A stretch of 64,000 nucleotides of DNA from Blautia schinkii (GCF_013304825.1 NZ_JAAWUO010000014.1:1-64000); one strand, 5' to 3'. Shown: positions 44,860 to 55,038, counted from the stretch's first letter. The notes: a model not told the origin generated them from the letters alone. Numbers and translations are program-made.

Positions 44860-45642
44860 TCACTCTAGACCACGAATTGCATCCTTCATCTCTTTCACAT
44901 AATCCTTAACTTTCGGCACACAATCCTTGCCGTAAGCTCCGCAAAGCTTTACAATGGCAGATCCTACAATGGCTCCGTCGGACTGGTCAGCCATCTTTTT
45001 TGCCTGCTCCGGGGTGGAGATTCCGAATCCTACTGCACATGGGATGTCTTTCTGGGCTTTTACCAGCTTCACCATGGCTCCGATATCTGTGGTAATGTTG
45101 GTACGCATTCCTGTTACTCCAAGGGAAGATACGCAGTAAACAAAGCCTTCTGCTTCTTTGGCGATCATGGCGATTCTCTCATGGGAGGTCGGTGCGATCA
45201 GGGAGATCAGGTCAAGACCGTACTGTTTGCACACAACGTCGAACTCTTCTTTTTCCTCAAAAGGAACATCCGGAAGGATCAGTCCGTCCATTCCAGCTTC
45301 TGCTGCACGCTTGATGAAACGCTCTGTTCCGTAGGAAAATACTACGTTTGCGTAGGTCATGAATACCATTGGGATTTTTGTGTTTTTACGGATTTTTTCT
45401 ACCATTGCAAAAACTTTATCTGTAGTCACGCCGCCTGCAAGTGCGCGGACATTGGCCTCCTGGATCACAGGCCCTTCTGCTGTGGGATCAGAGAACGGGA
45501 TTCCAAGCTCGATCAGATCTGCTCCGGCTTCCTCCATTGCATAAACCAGCTGTTCTGTTATCTCCAGAGACGGATCTCCACAGGTTAAAAAAGGAATAAA
45601 TGCTTTTCCGTTTGCAAATGCTTCTGTAATTCTCTTATTCAT
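44860..45642 (-). CDS. trpA: Tryptophan synthase alpha subunit
   Basis: 260 residues from the ATG of [10 protein letters not shown]. Overlaps the trpB stop by eight bases. Catalytic Glu is in [19 protein letters not shown] (about 45-60) and catalytic Asp in [11 protein letters not shown]; the phosphate loop is in GFGIST and GSAIVK. Cleaves indole-3-glycerol phosphate to indole. Last gene of the trp operon; no strong terminator is seen between it and the eut promoter. Confidence 0.96.
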   Translation of the reverse strand: MNKRITEAFANGKAFIPFLTCGDPSLEITEQLVYAMEEAGADLIELGIPFSDPTAEGPVIQEANVRALAGGVTTDKVFAMVEKIRKNTKIPMVFMTYANVVFSYGTERFIKRAAEAGMDGLILPDVPFEEKEEFDVVCKQYGLDLISLIAPTSHERIAMIAKEAEGFVYCVSSLGVTGMRTNITTDIGAMVKLVKAQKDIPCAVGFGISTPEQAKKMADQSDGAIVGSAIVKLCGAYGKDCVPKVKDYVKEMKDAIRGLE

Positions 45643-46819
45643 GAATATCCTCCCCTCTGTAGCGGGCGATCGCCGCACAGTCCTTATCTCCACGTCCTGA
45701 AATGGTAACTACCATGATCTTGTCTTTTCCAAGTGTCGGTGCGATCTTTTTCGCATAGGCCACTGCGTGAGCACTTTCGATCGCAGGGATGATTCCTTCT
45801 GTTCTGGAAAGATACTCAAAAGCATCTACTGCCTCGTCGTCTGTTACAGGCACGTATTCTGCTCTTCCGATATCATAAAGGTGTGCATGCTCCGGTCCTA
45901 CTCCCGGGTAATCCAGACCTGCGGAAATAGAGTATACCGGTGCGATCTGACCGTATTCATCCTGGCAGAAATAGGATTTCATGCCGTGGAAGATTCCAAG
46001 GTGGCCTGTTGCAATGGTTGCTGCTGTCTCGGCTGTATTCACGCCACGTCCTGCTGCCTCACAGCCGATAAGACGAACATCTTTATCCTCAATGAAATTA
46101 TAGAAGGTTCCGATGGCATTGGAGCCGCCGCCTACGCAGGCCAGAACAACATCCGGAAGTCTGCCCTCTTTTTCCAGCATCTGCTCTTTAATCTCCTTGG
46201 AGATCACTGCCTGGAAATCACGGACGATGGTCGGGAACGGATGTGGTCCCATAACAGATCCCAGTACATAGTGGGTATCTGAGATACGGTTTGTCCACTC
46301 ACGCATTGTCTCGGAAACAGCATCTTTTAAGGTTGCTGTTCCACTTGTAACTGCATGGACTTTTGCTCCGAGGAGACGCATTTTATATACGTTCAGAGCC
46401 TGACGTTCCGTGTCTTCTTTTCCCATGAAAACCTCGCACTCCATACCCATTAAAGCTGCTGCTGTTGCGGTTGCAACACCATGCTGGCCGGCTCCTGTCT
46501 CTGCGATGACACGCGTCTTGCCCATTTTTTTTGCAAGAAGTACCTGTCCCAGAACGTTATTGATCTTGTGGGCTCCTGTGTGGTTTAAGTCTTCTCTTTT
46601 CAGATAGATCTTTGCTCCGCCAAGGTCCTCGGTCATATGTGCCGCATAGTAAAGACGGGATGGTCTTCCTGCATATTCATTTAGAAGCTCTGTGAGCTCA
46701 CGGTTGAATTCCGGGTCGTTTTTGTAATGGTTGTATGCTTCCTCAAGCTCCAGAACGGCGTTCATCAGTGTTTCCGGGATGTACTGTCCGCCATGGATGC
46801 CGAATCTTCCTTTTGACAT
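45635..46819 (-). CDS. trpB: Tryptophan synthase beta subunit
   Basis: 394 residues. The PLP lysine is in [15 protein letters not shown] (about 77-91), the channel/active-site motif is [18 protein letters not shown], and the phosphate loop is [13 protein letters not shown]. Joins indole and serine to tryptophan with TrpA. One base after trpF; eight-base overlap with trpA. Confidence 0.97.
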   Translation of the reverse strand: MSKGRFGIHGGQYIPETLMNAVLELEEAYNHYKNDPEFNRELTELLNEYAGRPSRLYYAAHMTEDLGGAKIYLKREDLNHTGAHKINNVLGQVLLAKKMGKTRVIAETGAGQHGVATATAAALMGMECEVFMGKEDTERQALNVYKMRLLGAKVHAVTSGTATLKDAVSETMREWTNRISDTHYVLGSVMGPHPFPTIVRDFQAVISKEIKEQMLEKEGRLPDVVLACVGGGSNAIGTFYNFIEDKDVRLIGCEAAGRGVNTAETAATIATGHLGIFHGMKSYFCQDEYGQIAPVYSISAGLDYPGVGPEHAHLYDIGRAEYVPVTDDEAVDAFEYLSRTEGIIPAIESAHAVAYAKKIAPTLGKDKIMVVTISGRGDKDCAAIARYRGEDIHE

Positions 46820-46820
46820 G

Positions 46821-47468
46821 TTATATTTCCTCCTTTATGTTCCTCACGGTCTGTACCGCTTTTAATATTTTATTCGGGTCTTTGTGACCGTCGGTTTCCA
46901 CGCTACTGCTTAAATCTACTGCCCAGGGATGAAACAGATGTATGGCTGTTTCCAGATTGTCACAGCCCAGGCCTCCGGCCAGAAACCAGGGACGTTTGAT
47001 CGCCGGTACCAGACTCCAGTCGAAAGTTTCTCCTGTTCCTCCTGCGCCCTGATCCAGAAGAATATAGTCTGCTTCCGAACAGATCGCTTTCTTTATATCT
47101 GCTTCTGTTTTTATGGAAAAAGCCTTTATCAGAAGCTGGTCTGTCATGGTCTTAAGCTGTCTTATATAATTCTCGTCTTCCTGTCCGTGAAGCTGTGCCA
47201 GTGCAATGGTTCCTTCGTTTAAAAGCTGTGCGGGAAGCTCCACCGGTGCATTGACGAATACGCCTACCGGCAAAATACTCTCATCCAGTTCTTTCCGAAG
47301 AGTCTTCAGCCGGTCCACTGTGACGTTTCTCCTGCTTTTCGGGAATTCTACAATGAATCCACAGAAGTCCGGTTTGGCCTGGTTCACTGCCTGGATGTCT
47401 TCCGGGCGGGTGAGACCGCAGATCTTGATTCTGGTTCTGCTCCCATGTTTCAACTGTTGTTCTCTCAT
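46821..47468 (-). CDS. trpF: Phosphoribosylanthranilate isomerase
   Basis: 215 residues, with a longer than usual N-terminal tail before the family start [18 protein letters not shown]. The general base Cys is in KICGL, and the general acid Asp in [17 protein letters not shown]; the C-terminal phosphate loop includes AGGLGCDN and VDLSSSVE. No strong ribosome site is seen at the ATG, so the start may be a few codons later. Third step after anthranilate in tryptophan synthesis. Confidence 0.94.
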   Translation of the reverse strand: MREQQLKHGSRTRIKICGLTRPEDIQAVNQAKPDFCGFIVEFPKSRRNVTVDRLKTLRKELDESILPVGVFVNAPVELPAQLLNEGTIALAQLHGQEDENYIRQLKTMTDQLLIKAFSIKTEADIKKAICSEADYILLDQGAGGTGETFDWSLVPAIKRPWFLAGGLGCDNLETAIHLFHPWAVDLSSSVETDGHKDPNKILKAVQTVRNIKEEI

Positions 47469-47575
47469 ATTCAGCCAATCCTGCCCTTTCTGTCTGACCC
47501 TGCACCTTCCTGTTTCGTTACTGTTTGCTGTTGATCAGCTCTGTTACTTATTTGCTCTATTCTTTCGTTTGACCT

Positions 47576-48370
47576 TTATACAAGTGCTCCGCCATTCAGC
47601 TTTTCCAGTGCCGCTTTCTTATCCGCGCTTCGCATCAGGGTCTCACCGATCAGGACTGCCCCTACCCGGTTTCTTTCCAGAATAGCGATATCTCCTGCGT
47701 TTTTGATTCCGCTTTCTGAAACGAACACTACATTATCCGGTGCCAGATTTCTCAGACGGATGCTGTTATTCATATCAACATTAAAGGTTTTCAGATCACG
47801 GTTATTGACTCCGACGATCTTTGCACCTGCTTTTAATGCTCTTGCTACTTCTTCCTCGTCGTGGGTTTCCACCAGTGCATCCATTCCCAGAGCTTCTGCC
47901 AGCTCCCTGTATTCCAGGAGTTCCTGATCATTTAAGATGGCGCAAATCAGAAGCACTGCCGATGCGCCGAATGCTTTTGCCTGATAGATCATATACTTAT
48001 CCACCGTAAAATCCTTTCGGAGTACCGGGATATCCACCGTTTCTGTGATCTCACGGAGATAAGCGTCACTTCCCATAAAGTAAAATGGCTCCGTGAGACA
48101 GGAAATTGCAGATGCACCTGCTGCCTCGTATTCTTTCGCGATTTCCAGATATGGAAAATCCGGTGCGATCAGTCCTTTGGACGGGGAAGCTTTTTTTACT
48201 TCGCAGATGTAAGACATACCCGTTTTTTTCAGTGCTTCCAGAAAGGATGGCTGCTGCGGTGCTTTTTCAGCCAGGGCTTTCAGCTGATCCAGAGGGAACT
48301 GAAGTTTTTCCTTCCGGATACGTTCTCTTGTTTTTTCTGCGATTTCTTCCAGAATGTTTTTTTCGCTCAT
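47576..48370 (-). CDS. trpC: Indole-3-glycerol phosphate synthase
   Basis: 264 residues. SYICEVKKASPSKGLIAPDF holds the catalytic Lys and phosphate contacts (about 51-69), VLRKDFTVDKYMIYQAKAFG the second Lys, VGVNNRDLKTFNVD the Asn, and VSESGIKNAGD the phosphate loop. 107 bases separate it from trpF; that gap has no clear hairpin. Confidence 0.96.
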   Translation of the reverse strand: MSEKNILEEIAEKTRERIRKEKLQFPLDQLKALAEKAPQQPSFLEALKKTGMSYICEVKKASPSKGLIAPDFPYLEIAKEYEAAGASAISCLTEPFYFMGSDAYLREITETVDIPVLRKDFTVDKYMIYQAKAFGASAVLLICAILNDQELLEYRELAEALGMDALVETHDEEEVARALKAGAKIVGVNNRDLKTFNVDMNNSIRLRNLAPDNVVFVSESGIKNAGDIAILERNRVGAVLIGETLMRSADKKAALEKLNGGALV

Positions 48371-48399
48371 TCTTTGTTTCTCTCCTGACGCTATTATCT

Positions 48400-49413
48400 T
48401 TAAATCTCGTTACTTAATTTGATGAATTCCTCAAGTTTAGCTACAGCAGCACCACTGTCGATCAGGTTTTCAGCCATCTTCACGCCATCTTCTATAGTCT
48501 TCGCTTTTCCTGCGATATAAAGTGCTGCGCCTGCGTTCATGCACACAGCCTGACGCTTCGCTCCTTTTTCGGTTCCGTTTACAATAGCTTTTGTGATCTC
48601 TGCGTTCTCTGCCGGTGTGCCACCTGCCAGTTCTTCTTTGCTGCAGCGTGTGTAGCCGAACTGCTCCGGTGTGATCTCATAGGACTGGAACCATCCGTCC
48701 TTGATCTCACACACAGAAGTCGGTGCACTCATGGAAATCTCATCCAGCTTATCCTGTCCGAAAACTACCATTCCGCGATTAACGCCAAGTTTCATCATAA
48801 CCTGTGCAAGCGGCTCTACCAAAGACTGGTCAAAGACTCCCATCAGCTCCATATTTGCGCCAGCCGGGTTGCTTAATGGTCCGAGAATGTTAAATACAGT
48901 ACGGATTCCAAGCTCTTTACGGATCGGTGCCACATATTTCATTGCAATGTGATAATTCTGTGCGAAAAGGAAGCAGATATTGATCTTTTTCAGGAGCTCT
49001 GCACTCTTTTCCGGCGGAATGGTGATCTTTACGCCAAGTGCTTCCAGAACATCTGCTGCGCCGCTCTTGGAGGATGCTGCACGGTTTCCGTGTTTTGCTA
49101 CCGGAACGCCGCCTGCTGCGATCACAAGAGAAGAGGTTGTGGAAATGTTAAAGGAGTTTGCTCCGTCACCACCGGTTCCTACGATCTCCAGAACATCCAT
49201 ATCGTGGAGAAGCTTGATACAGTGTGCTCTCATACCTGCTGCAGATGCAGTGATCTCATCAATAGTCTCTCCTTTCAGAGAAAGTGCAGTAAGGTAGGAT
49301 GCCATCTGTACCGGTGTTGCCGCACCGTCCATGATCTCATTCATTACGGCTTCTGCTTCGTCATATGTAAGATCTTCTTTTTTTGAAAGCTTGATGATTG
49401 CTTCTTTGATCAT
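48400..49413 (-). CDS. trpD: Anthranilate phosphoribosyltransferase
   Basis: 337 residues. The PRPP loop [18 protein letters not shown] (about 78-95), [20 protein letters not shown] and [13 protein letters not shown] are all present. Transfers the phosphoribosyl group to anthranilate. 29 bases separate it from trpC. Confidence 0.97.
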   Translation of the reverse strand: MIKEAIIKLSKKEDLTYDEAEAVMNEIMDGAATPVQMASYLTALSLKGETIDEITASAAGMRAHCIKLLHDMDVLEIVGTGGDGANSFNISTTSSLVIAAGGVPVAKHGNRAASSKSGAADVLEALGVKITIPPEKSAELLKKINICFLFAQNYHIAMKYVAPIRKELGIRTVFNILGPLSNPAGANMELMGVFDQSLVEPLAQVMMKLGVNRGMVVFGQDKLDEISMSAPTSVCEIKDGWFQSYEITPEQFGYTRCSKEELAGGTPAENAEITKAIVNGTEKGAKRQAVCMNAGAALYIAGKAKTIEDGVKMAENLIDSGAAVAKLEEFIKLSNEI

Positions 49414-49470
49414 TTTTGTTTCCTCCTGTTCTGTAACGATTCTGTCTTTTATGGATTGCCGTTCTCTGTC

Positions 49471-50049
49471 TTATCTTTCTCTGACAACTTTTATAAAGTT
49501 CTCGATCATTGTTTTTCCATCTGGTGTCATAACTGATTCCGGATGGAACTGTAATCCGAAGATCGGATATTCTTTATGTTCCAGTGCCATGACCTCGCCA
49601 TCCTCAGACTCTGCCGTGACAATGAGCTCTTCTGGTAAGGTATCCCGGATTGCTGCCAGTGAGTGATATCTGGCTGCCGGAAAAGTTTCCGGAAGTCCTT
49701 CAAACATCCGGCTCTTTCCAACTTTATGTATTTCTTTCTGCTTTCCATGCATCAGCTCTTTTGCATAGGATACTGTCCCTCCAAAGGCTTCACAGATGGA
49801 CTGATGTCCAAGGCAGATACCCAGGACCGGCAGCTTGTCTTTGAAATATTTTATGGATTCAATACAGATTCCTGCATCCTCCGGTCTTCCCGGACCAGGG
49901 GAAAGGATCAGTGCTTCCGGCTTCATGGCCTCCAGCTCTTTGATGGTCACTTCATCGTTTCTTACTACCCTGATATCCAGCTCCACAGAACCGATCAGCT
50001 GGTAAACATTATAGGAAAAGCTATCATAATTATCGATCAGTACTATCAT
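49471..50049 (-). CDS. trpG: Anthranilate synthase glutamine amidotransferase subunit
   Basis: 192 residues, class I amidotransferase. IDNYDSFSYNVYQLIG at the start, catalytic Cys in PVLGICLGHQSICEAFGG (about 78-95), and His-x-Glu in FGLQFHPESVMTPDG. Overlaps the trpE stop by four bases (ATGA). Feeds ammonia to TrpE; it could also serve aminodeoxychorismate synthase. Confidence 0.96.
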   Translation of the reverse strand: MIVLIDNYDSFSYNVYQLIGSVELDIRVVRNDEVTIKELEAMKPEALILSPGPGRPEDAGICIESIKYFKDKLPVLGICLGHQSICEAFGGTVSYAKELMHGKQKEIHKVGKSRMFEGLPETFPAARYHSLAAIRDTLPEELIVTAESEDGEVMALEHKEYPIFGLQFHPESVMTPDGKTMIENFIKVVRER

Positions 50050-51533
50050 TCCAGTCCCTCCTGTGCAGTTTCAATTGCCTGTACAACGGCTCTTGCCTTA
50101 TTGCAGCATTCCTGAAATTCACTTTCCGGAACACTGTCTGCCACGATTCCGGCTCCTGACCGGATGCAGATCTCGCCGTTCTTTTTATAAACCAGACGGA
50201 TGGCAATACATGTATCCAGGTTTCCGGCAAAATCCAGATATCCGATAGCTCCGCCGTAAATGCCTCGCTTGCTCTGTTCCAGTTCCTGGATGATCTGGCA
50301 GGCACGGAATTTCGGTGCTCCGGAAAGTGTTCCTGCCGGAAGAATGGCATCTACTCCATCTACAGCGTCTTTATCGTCCCGGATCTGGCCAGTGACTGTG
50401 GAACCGATATGCATAACATGGGAAAAACGCTCAATGCACATATATTTTTCTACGTTCACGGTACCGATCTTACTGATCTTTCCGATATCATTTCGACCAA
50501 GATCCACCAGCATGTTGTGCTCCGCACGTTCCTTCTCATCAGCCAGGAGTCCTTTTTCCAGTGCCAGGTCTTCTTCTTTTGTCTTGCCTCTTGGTCTTGT
50601 TCCTGCCAGCGGGAAGGTACTTAATTCTGTTCCTGCAAGCCTGGCAAGTGTTTCCGGGGAAGCTCCTGCAATCTCAATATCATCACTGGAAAAATAAAAC
50701 ATATACGGTGAAGGATTGGTAGCCCTGAGAACACGGTATGTATCAAAAAGACTTCCCTCCGCTTTCGCTCTCATCGGATTGGAGAGCACCACCTGGAAAA
50801 TATCTCCTTCGTGGATGTAATGTTTCGCTTTCTCAACCATCTCACAGTATTTTGCTTTCGGAAACTGGGGTTCAATGGAAGATTTCAGCTTCAGTGACGG
50901 AAATTCATCCTGCTTTCCATTGCGGATCAGATCTGCCATCTCTTTTAATTTCGCTTCCGCTTTCTGGTAGGAGTTTTCCAGATCATCTGTCATCACTCCT
51001 GTAATGAGAAGCACCTTTTGTCTGTAATGGTCAAATGCAATTACCTGGTCAAAAAGCATCAGGTCCATATCACGGAAATCCTGTTCTGTCTCATCTGTAA
51101 GATTCAGCTTCGGCTCGCTGTACTTGATGTAGTCGTATGAAAAATATCCTACCAGACCGCCGGTGAAAGTAGGCATATCCTCCAGCACCGGGCTTTTATA
51201 TTCTTTCAGGATCTTTCGGATGGCATCTCCCGGATGCTTCACCTGCTGTACGGTTTTCTCTTCAGTTCCGTTCTCATGGATCCTGCGGATCTGAAGCTTT
51301 CCGTCTGTACAGGTGATCTCCATGGATGGCTCATATCCCAGGAAAGAATACCGCCCCCATACCTCTGTCTGGCTGGCACTTTCCAGAAGATAACAATGTC
51401 TGCTGGCTGTGCGTAAGGTCCTCATCACTTCTACCGGTGTGTAGCGGTCGGAATACAGTTCTCTGCATACGGGGATGCGCCGGTATTCGCCTGACTGTGC
51501 AATAGTTTTAAGTTGTTCTAATGTTGGATACAT
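50046..51533 (-). CDS. trpE: Anthranilate synthase component I
   Basis: 495 residues from the ATG of MYPTLEQLKTI, with AGGAGG upstream; the longer frame runs into the T-box. The feedback site region LLESASQTEVWGRYSFLGYE has the LLES motif that binds tryptophan. The chorismate domain has PLAGTRPRGKTKEED, DLGRNDIGKI, LPAGTLSGAPK and RSGAGIVADSVPESE. First gene of the trp operon. Confidence 0.97.
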   Translation of the reverse strand: MYPTLEQLKTIAQSGEYRRIPVCRELYSDRYTPVEVMRTLRTASRHCYLLESASQTEVWGRYSFLGYEPSMEITCTDGKLQIRRIHENGTEEKTVQQVKHPGDAIRKILKEYKSPVLEDMPTFTGGLVGYFSYDYIKYSEPKLNLTDETEQDFRDMDLMLFDQVIAFDHYRQKVLLITGVMTDDLENSYQKAEAKLKEMADLIRNGKQDEFPSLKLKSSIEPQFPKAKYCEMVEKAKHYIHEGDIFQVVLSNPMRAKAEGSLFDTYRVLRATNPSPYMFYFSSDDIEIAGASPETLARLAGTELSTFPLAGTRPRGKTKEEDLALEKGLLADEKERAEHNMLVDLGRNDIGKISKIGTVNVEKYMCIERFSHVMHIGSTVTGQIRDDKDAVDGVDAILPAGTLSGAPKFRACQIIQELEQSKRGIYGGAIGYLDFAGNLDTCIAIRLVYKKNGEICIRSGAGIVADSVPESEFQECCNKARAVVQAIETAQEGLE

Positions 51534-51604
51534 ATACAGGCCCTCCTGAGTTCTTATCATCTCACCTGCCGGAAGGAAACAGAACATAACGGAAAATTTA
51601 CATA

Positions 51605-51914
51605 CAAAAATCGCCCGTCTCCGGCAGAATCCAGTTCTGCCAGGGACGAGCGTCAAATTCAAAATCACCCGCGGTGCCACCCTGATTCACGGTTCGATCC
51701 GTGCACTTGGCGGAATACCTTCATATTCCCGGCAACTGACGTATGCCTTCACGTCACAGAATACTCGGTATCTACAACACCTTTCCCTGTGCCCTCAGCG
51801 GTCCATTTGATAAACTGCCTCTCGATCCGGCTCTCACCCTCCCGGACTCTCTGTGCGCGCATGAATATCTTTATCTCCGCTTCAACGGTTTAATGGTTTA
51901 CTCGATTAAATTTT
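51605..51914 (-). ncRNA. Tryptophan T-box leader
   Basis: The T-box AGGGTGGCACCGCGG (minus strand, 51669-51683) pairs with the acceptor end of uncharged tRNA. A Trp specifier codon TGG is at 51803-51805 in ATCAAATGGACCGC. The terminator CGCTCGTCCCTGGCAGAA / TTCTGCCGGAGACGGGCG with TTTTT lies at 51605-51651, before trpE. Uncharged tRNA-Trp would stabilise the antiterminator and allow trpE-A transcription. Confidence 0.93.
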
Positions 51915-51920
51915 TTATAT

Positions 51921-51949
51921 AAAATAGCATAGCTTTTCTGATATGTCAA
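51921..51949 (-). promoter_or_regulatory. Promoter of the trp operon
   Basis: On the minus strand TTGACA (51944-51949), 17 bases, TATTTT (51921-51926): perfect -35, weak -10. Confidence 0.8.
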
Positions 51950-51957
51950 TACAAAAG

Positions 51958-51986
51958 TTGAAAAAAATGTCATTTTGTCCTATAAT
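51958..51986 (+). promoter_or_regulatory. Promoter of the alarmone synthetase gene
   Basis: TTGAAA (51958-51963), 17 bases, TATAAT (51981-51986). Its -35 box is only eight bases from the -35 box of the divergent trp promoter. Confidence 0.85.
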
Positions 51987-52044
51987 TATGTTAGTAAATT
52001 TGTCATAAAAATCACAAAAGAAAGGAGCCTATCGTAAAAATACC

Positions 52045-52722
52045 ATGGCTGAAAATAACAAAAACACCTGGCTGGACACACCTGATCCACAGGTTTTTAT
52101 CAAAAATTCCGCAAGATTCAATGATTTGATGATGATGTACCGCTGTACTGTCCGTGAGGTACGCACCAAGCTGGAAGTCCTCAACGACGAATTCTCACTG
52201 GAATATAAACGTAACCCGATCTCCTTCATCAAGACAAGGATCAAAAAGCCGGAAAGTATTTACAAAAAGCTCAAAAAACTCGGCTATGAGTTTACTGCGG
52301 AGAATATTCAAAATCAGCTGAATGATGTGGCCGGCATCCGTGTTGTCTGTGCCTTTATCGATGATATCTACACCATTGCAGACCTGATCACCAAACAGGA
52401 TGACATTACCGTCATTCAGGTAAAGGACTATATCAAAAATCCAAAACCAAACGGCTACCGCAGCTATCACATGATCGTGGAGATTCCTGTGTTCTTCTCC
52501 AAGGGAAAAACTCCCATGCGTGCGGAGATTCAGATCCGTACCAATGGAATGGATTTCTGGGCTACTCTGGAACATCAGCTGCGTTACAAACAGAATATTG
52601 AAGAAATGGACGGTTATGAAGAGGTCAGCAATGAGCTGCTGAACTGCGCCCGCGCTGTGATCGATATGGATAACGAAATGCAGCGGATCAAAAACAAGAT
52701 CGGACAGTTCCATGATATTTAA
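52045..52722 (+). CDS. Small alarmone synthetase (GTP pyrophosphokinase family)
   Basis: 225 residues, one RelA/SpoT synthetase domain with no hydrolase or TGS part. ITRIKKPESIYKKLKKLGYE-like text gives the G-loop region (RIKKPESIYKK), NDVAGIRVVCAFIDDIY holds the catalytic Asp block, YIKNPKPNGYRSYHMIVEIP the Tyr that stacks on guanine, and EIQIRTNGMDFWATLEHQ the conserved Glu-Gln and Trp. Makes (p)ppGpp from GTP/GDP and ATP. The ribosome site AAAGGAG is about 17-18 bases from the ATG, longer than usual, hinting at weak or regulated translation. Confidence 0.93.
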   Translation: MAENNKNTWLDTPDPQVFIKNSARFNDLMMMYRCTVREVRTKLEVLNDEFSLEYKRNPISFIKTRIKKPESIYKKLKKLGYEFTAENIQNQLNDVAGIRVVCAFIDDIYTIADLITKQDDITVIQVKDYIKNPKPNGYRSYHMIVEIPVFFSKGKTPMRAEIQIRTNGMDFWATLEHQLRYKQNIEEMDGYEEVSNELLNCARAVIDMDNEMQRIKNKIGQFHDI

Positions 52723-52758
52723 AACAGGTGAGGCTATTACAGCCTCACCTGTTCTTTC
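52723..52758. terminator. Bidirectional terminator that contains the AraC stop codon
   Basis: AACAGGTGAGGCT and AGCCTCACCTGTT pair perfectly around ATTAC. The minus-strand AraC gene ends at 52737, so its TAA sits in the loop and the 3' arm is coding. Confidence 0.88.
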
Positions 52759-53720
52759 TCACTGTTTTTTACCCTGAATGCCCGCGGTGTCATGTGATAA
52801 TGTTCCTTAAACACCCGATGAAAATAACTGTTATTTTCATAGCCTACGGCTGCAATGATATCGCTGACAGGCAGATCTGTTTCACACATCAGCTCTACAG
52901 CTTTATTCAGTCTCTTTCTCTGAAGCAGCTCCTTGAAATTAAATCCTGTCGTTTTCTTGATCATTTTGCTTAAAACATGCATAGGCAGGTGAAGACGGCT
53001 GCACAGCTCAGTCAAGGTAGCTGTCCGGTATTTCTGCTCAATGTAATCCAGCGTTGTCATGGAGATCATATTTTCATACTGATTGGGAAGTCTCATCTCT
53101 ACATACTGCACAGATTCCACCAGATACATAAAGATCAGGCCCATTGTGGTCTGATTGATCCGTTCCCGGTTCTCCTCACCATTTACAAGGGAATAGATGA
53201 TGTTTTCCAGAAGATTCTGAATCTGCAGCACCTCTGCAACTTTAAAGTGCAGATACTCTCCTCTCTCCTCATCCTGGCGGAGAACATTCACCAGAAAATC
53301 TGCCAGCATATTGTCATTGCCTGTCATGGAATAGGCTACGTCAAAAAACTCCGGAAGCACCATAAAATTGATTGCAATATCATTCTGACCCGCTTTCAGG
53401 ATCTCATGCTTCGTAAACTGATTGAGAAAAAGCAGCTCACCTTTATTCACTACGACCCTTTTTCCATCGATGATATTAGTGAGGGAGCCCTCGCACACAT
53501 ACAGCACCTCCACAAAATTATGCCTGTGCGCCGGAAAATATACGAACCGGGTGTGAGTACGCACTGCAATCAGTCTGCCTTCCTTGAGCATCTTGCGACT
53601 GTCCACAGTAAAATCCCGGCCGGATGTATAGAGATCTTTGTCCACCTCTGCCTCTCCGTCCAGGATTCTCCTCTCTTCATCTGTAATTTTTCTCAGCTGA
53701 TCCAGTAATGCCTGCTGCAT
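52737..53720 (-). CDS. AraC-family regulator with cupin domain
   Basis: 327 residues. Cupin-like N-terminus with RFVYFPAHRHNFVEVLYVCE and VVNKGELLFLNQFTKHEI (about 58-110), a helical middle, and a C-terminal AraC domain with LTELCSRLHLPMHVLSKMIK and IIAAVGYENNSYFHRVFKE. AAGGAG precedes the start. It lies about 200 bases downstream of the ribose/rhamnose-type transporter operon on the same strand, and may control sugar genes. Confidence 0.92.
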   Translation of the reverse strand: MQQALLDQLRKITDEERRILDGEAEVDKDLYTSGRDFTVDSRKMLKEGRLIAVRTHTRFVYFPAHRHNFVEVLYVCEGSLTNIIDGKRVVVNKGELLFLNQFTKHEILKAGQNDIAINFMVLPEFFDVAYSMTGNDNMLADFLVNVLRQDEERGEYLHFKVAEVLQIQNLLENIIYSLVNGEENRERINQTTMGLIFMYLVESVQYVEMRLPNQYENMISMTTLDYIEQKYRTATLTELCSRLHLPMHVLSKMIKKTTGFNFKELLQRKRLNKAVELMCETDLPVSDIIAAVGYENNSYFHRVFKEHYHMTPRAFRVKNSEKEQVRL

Positions 53721-53855
53721 GTATTTTGCTCCTTCATCTGTTCATGGTTTTCTGTTCTGCTGTCCTCATTTTAACACTGCAGCCATAAGAGTACAACCAG
53801 AATCAGAAGGCTGAGATTTTTTCGGAAACCTTCTATACACGAAATCCAAATATAC

Positions 53856-53886
53856 GAAACAAGGCGGAGTCCGAAGACTCCGCCTG
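53856..53886 (-). terminator. Terminator after the sugar-binding protein (TTCG loop)
   Basis: On the minus strand GGCGGAGTC and GACTCCGCC pair around the very stable loop TTCG, followed by TTGTTTCG. Confidence 0.88.
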
Positions 53887-53933
53887 TTCTGAAAGGATTT
53901 ATCATATGATTATACAGTCAATCTGAGGATTGA

Positions 53934-54998
53934 TTAGTACAGTTTAGCCATCTCCTCGATGTTGCTTGTATCGAATTTCAGAGGTGCGCCAAGAACAACT
54001 TCTGTACCGCCGTCATCAGCATCTGTTACTGTGTAGTCCCCAAGGTCACCAGCTGTGAACTTGTCATCTTTAGCACCTGTGATGTCACCGTTGATCAGAG
54101 AGATTGTTGTGTAAGCACTGAGTTTTCCAAGGCCCTGCATATCCCACAGATAGAAGTATGGGCAGGAATGAGAATCATCATCACCTGTGTACTCCTGCAT
54201 CTCAGATGGAAGTCCAAGTCCTGTCAGCTTGCAGGAAGATCCGTTATCCTGAAGATATTTAGCTGCTGCTGCGATACCAACTGTTGTAGGTGCGCAGATA
54301 ACTTTCAGATCTTTGTAGTTCTGAAGAAGAGCTGCTGTCTGGTCTGTGGATTTCTGCGGCTCATCATCACCGTATACAACATCTACAAGCTCAAGCTTGC
54401 TGTATTTGTCATCGCCTTCCATGATGGTCTTCATTGCATCAATCCATGCATTCTGGTTAGCGGACTGAGATGTAGCGGAAAGGATAGCAAACTGTCCCTC
54501 ACCACCGGAAATATCAAGAACTGCATCCATAAGTGCCTGAGCAACTTCTTTTGTACCAGCCTGGTTTACGAAAATCTCACGGCTGTCTTTGTTCGGAGCG
54601 GAGTCGAAGGAAGATACTTTGATTCCCTCATCCATAGCTTCCTCAAGCTTAGCCTGAAGAGCGTTAACATCGTTAGCGGAAATACAGATTGCATCAAAGT
54701 CCTGGGAAATCAGGTTGTCAAGAACCTTGATCTGTGCATCAGCTGTAGCTGTCTCAGGATAAACGACCTGAACTTCGCCGCCTTCAGCCTCTACTGTCTC
54801 CTGGAAAGATTTAGCTGCGATCTCGAAGAATGCGTTGCCGGCTGCTTTACCAACCAGAGCGATCTTTTTGCCTTCTGCGGAATTTCCAGCTGCTTCTGTC
54901 TTAGTATCTTCGGATTTGTCATCTGCTGCGAGAACCGGGCAAACTGTACCAAGAACCATTGCTCCACAAAGGATTGCGCTAATTACCTTTTTTTTCAT
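53934..54998 (-). CDS. Ribose/rhamnose/AI-2-type sugar-binding protein
   Basis: 354 residues, periplasmic-binding family 4. Signal peptide 1-25 (MKKKVISAILCGAMVLGTVC, then PVLAAD); a Cys at 20 lies inside it, but the lipobox pattern is weak. Mature fold: KKIALVGKAAGNAFFEIAAK, ISQDFDAICISANDVNALQA, VSSFDSAPNKD, SGGEGQFAILSATSQSANQN and KVICAPTTVGIAAAAKYLQD. The wording resembles RhaS and LsrB-type proteins more than RbsB, so rhamnose or a similar deoxysugar is the best guess. Last gene of the transporter operon, 100 bases after the permease, behind a stem-loop. Confidence 0.87.
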   Translation of the reverse strand: MKKKVISAILCGAMVLGTVCPVLAADDKSEDTKTEAAGNSAEGKKIALVGKAAGNAFFEIAAKSFQETVEAEGGEVQVVYPETATADAQIKVLDNLISQDFDAICISANDVNALQAKLEEAMDEGIKVSSFDSAPNKDSREIFVNQAGTKEVAQALMDAVLDISGGEGQFAILSATSQSANQNAWIDAMKTIMEGDDKYSKLELVDVVYGDDEPQKSTDQTAALLQNYKDLKVICAPTTVGIAAAAKYLQDNGSSCKLTGLGLPSEMQEYTGDDDSHSCPYFYLWDMQGLGKLSAYTTISLINGDITGAKDDKFTAGDLGDYTVTDADDGGTEVVLGAPLKFDTSNIEEMAKLY

Positions 54999-55038
54999 TG
55001 TTGTTCCTCCCTATAAAAATATAATTTTTTTATATGCT

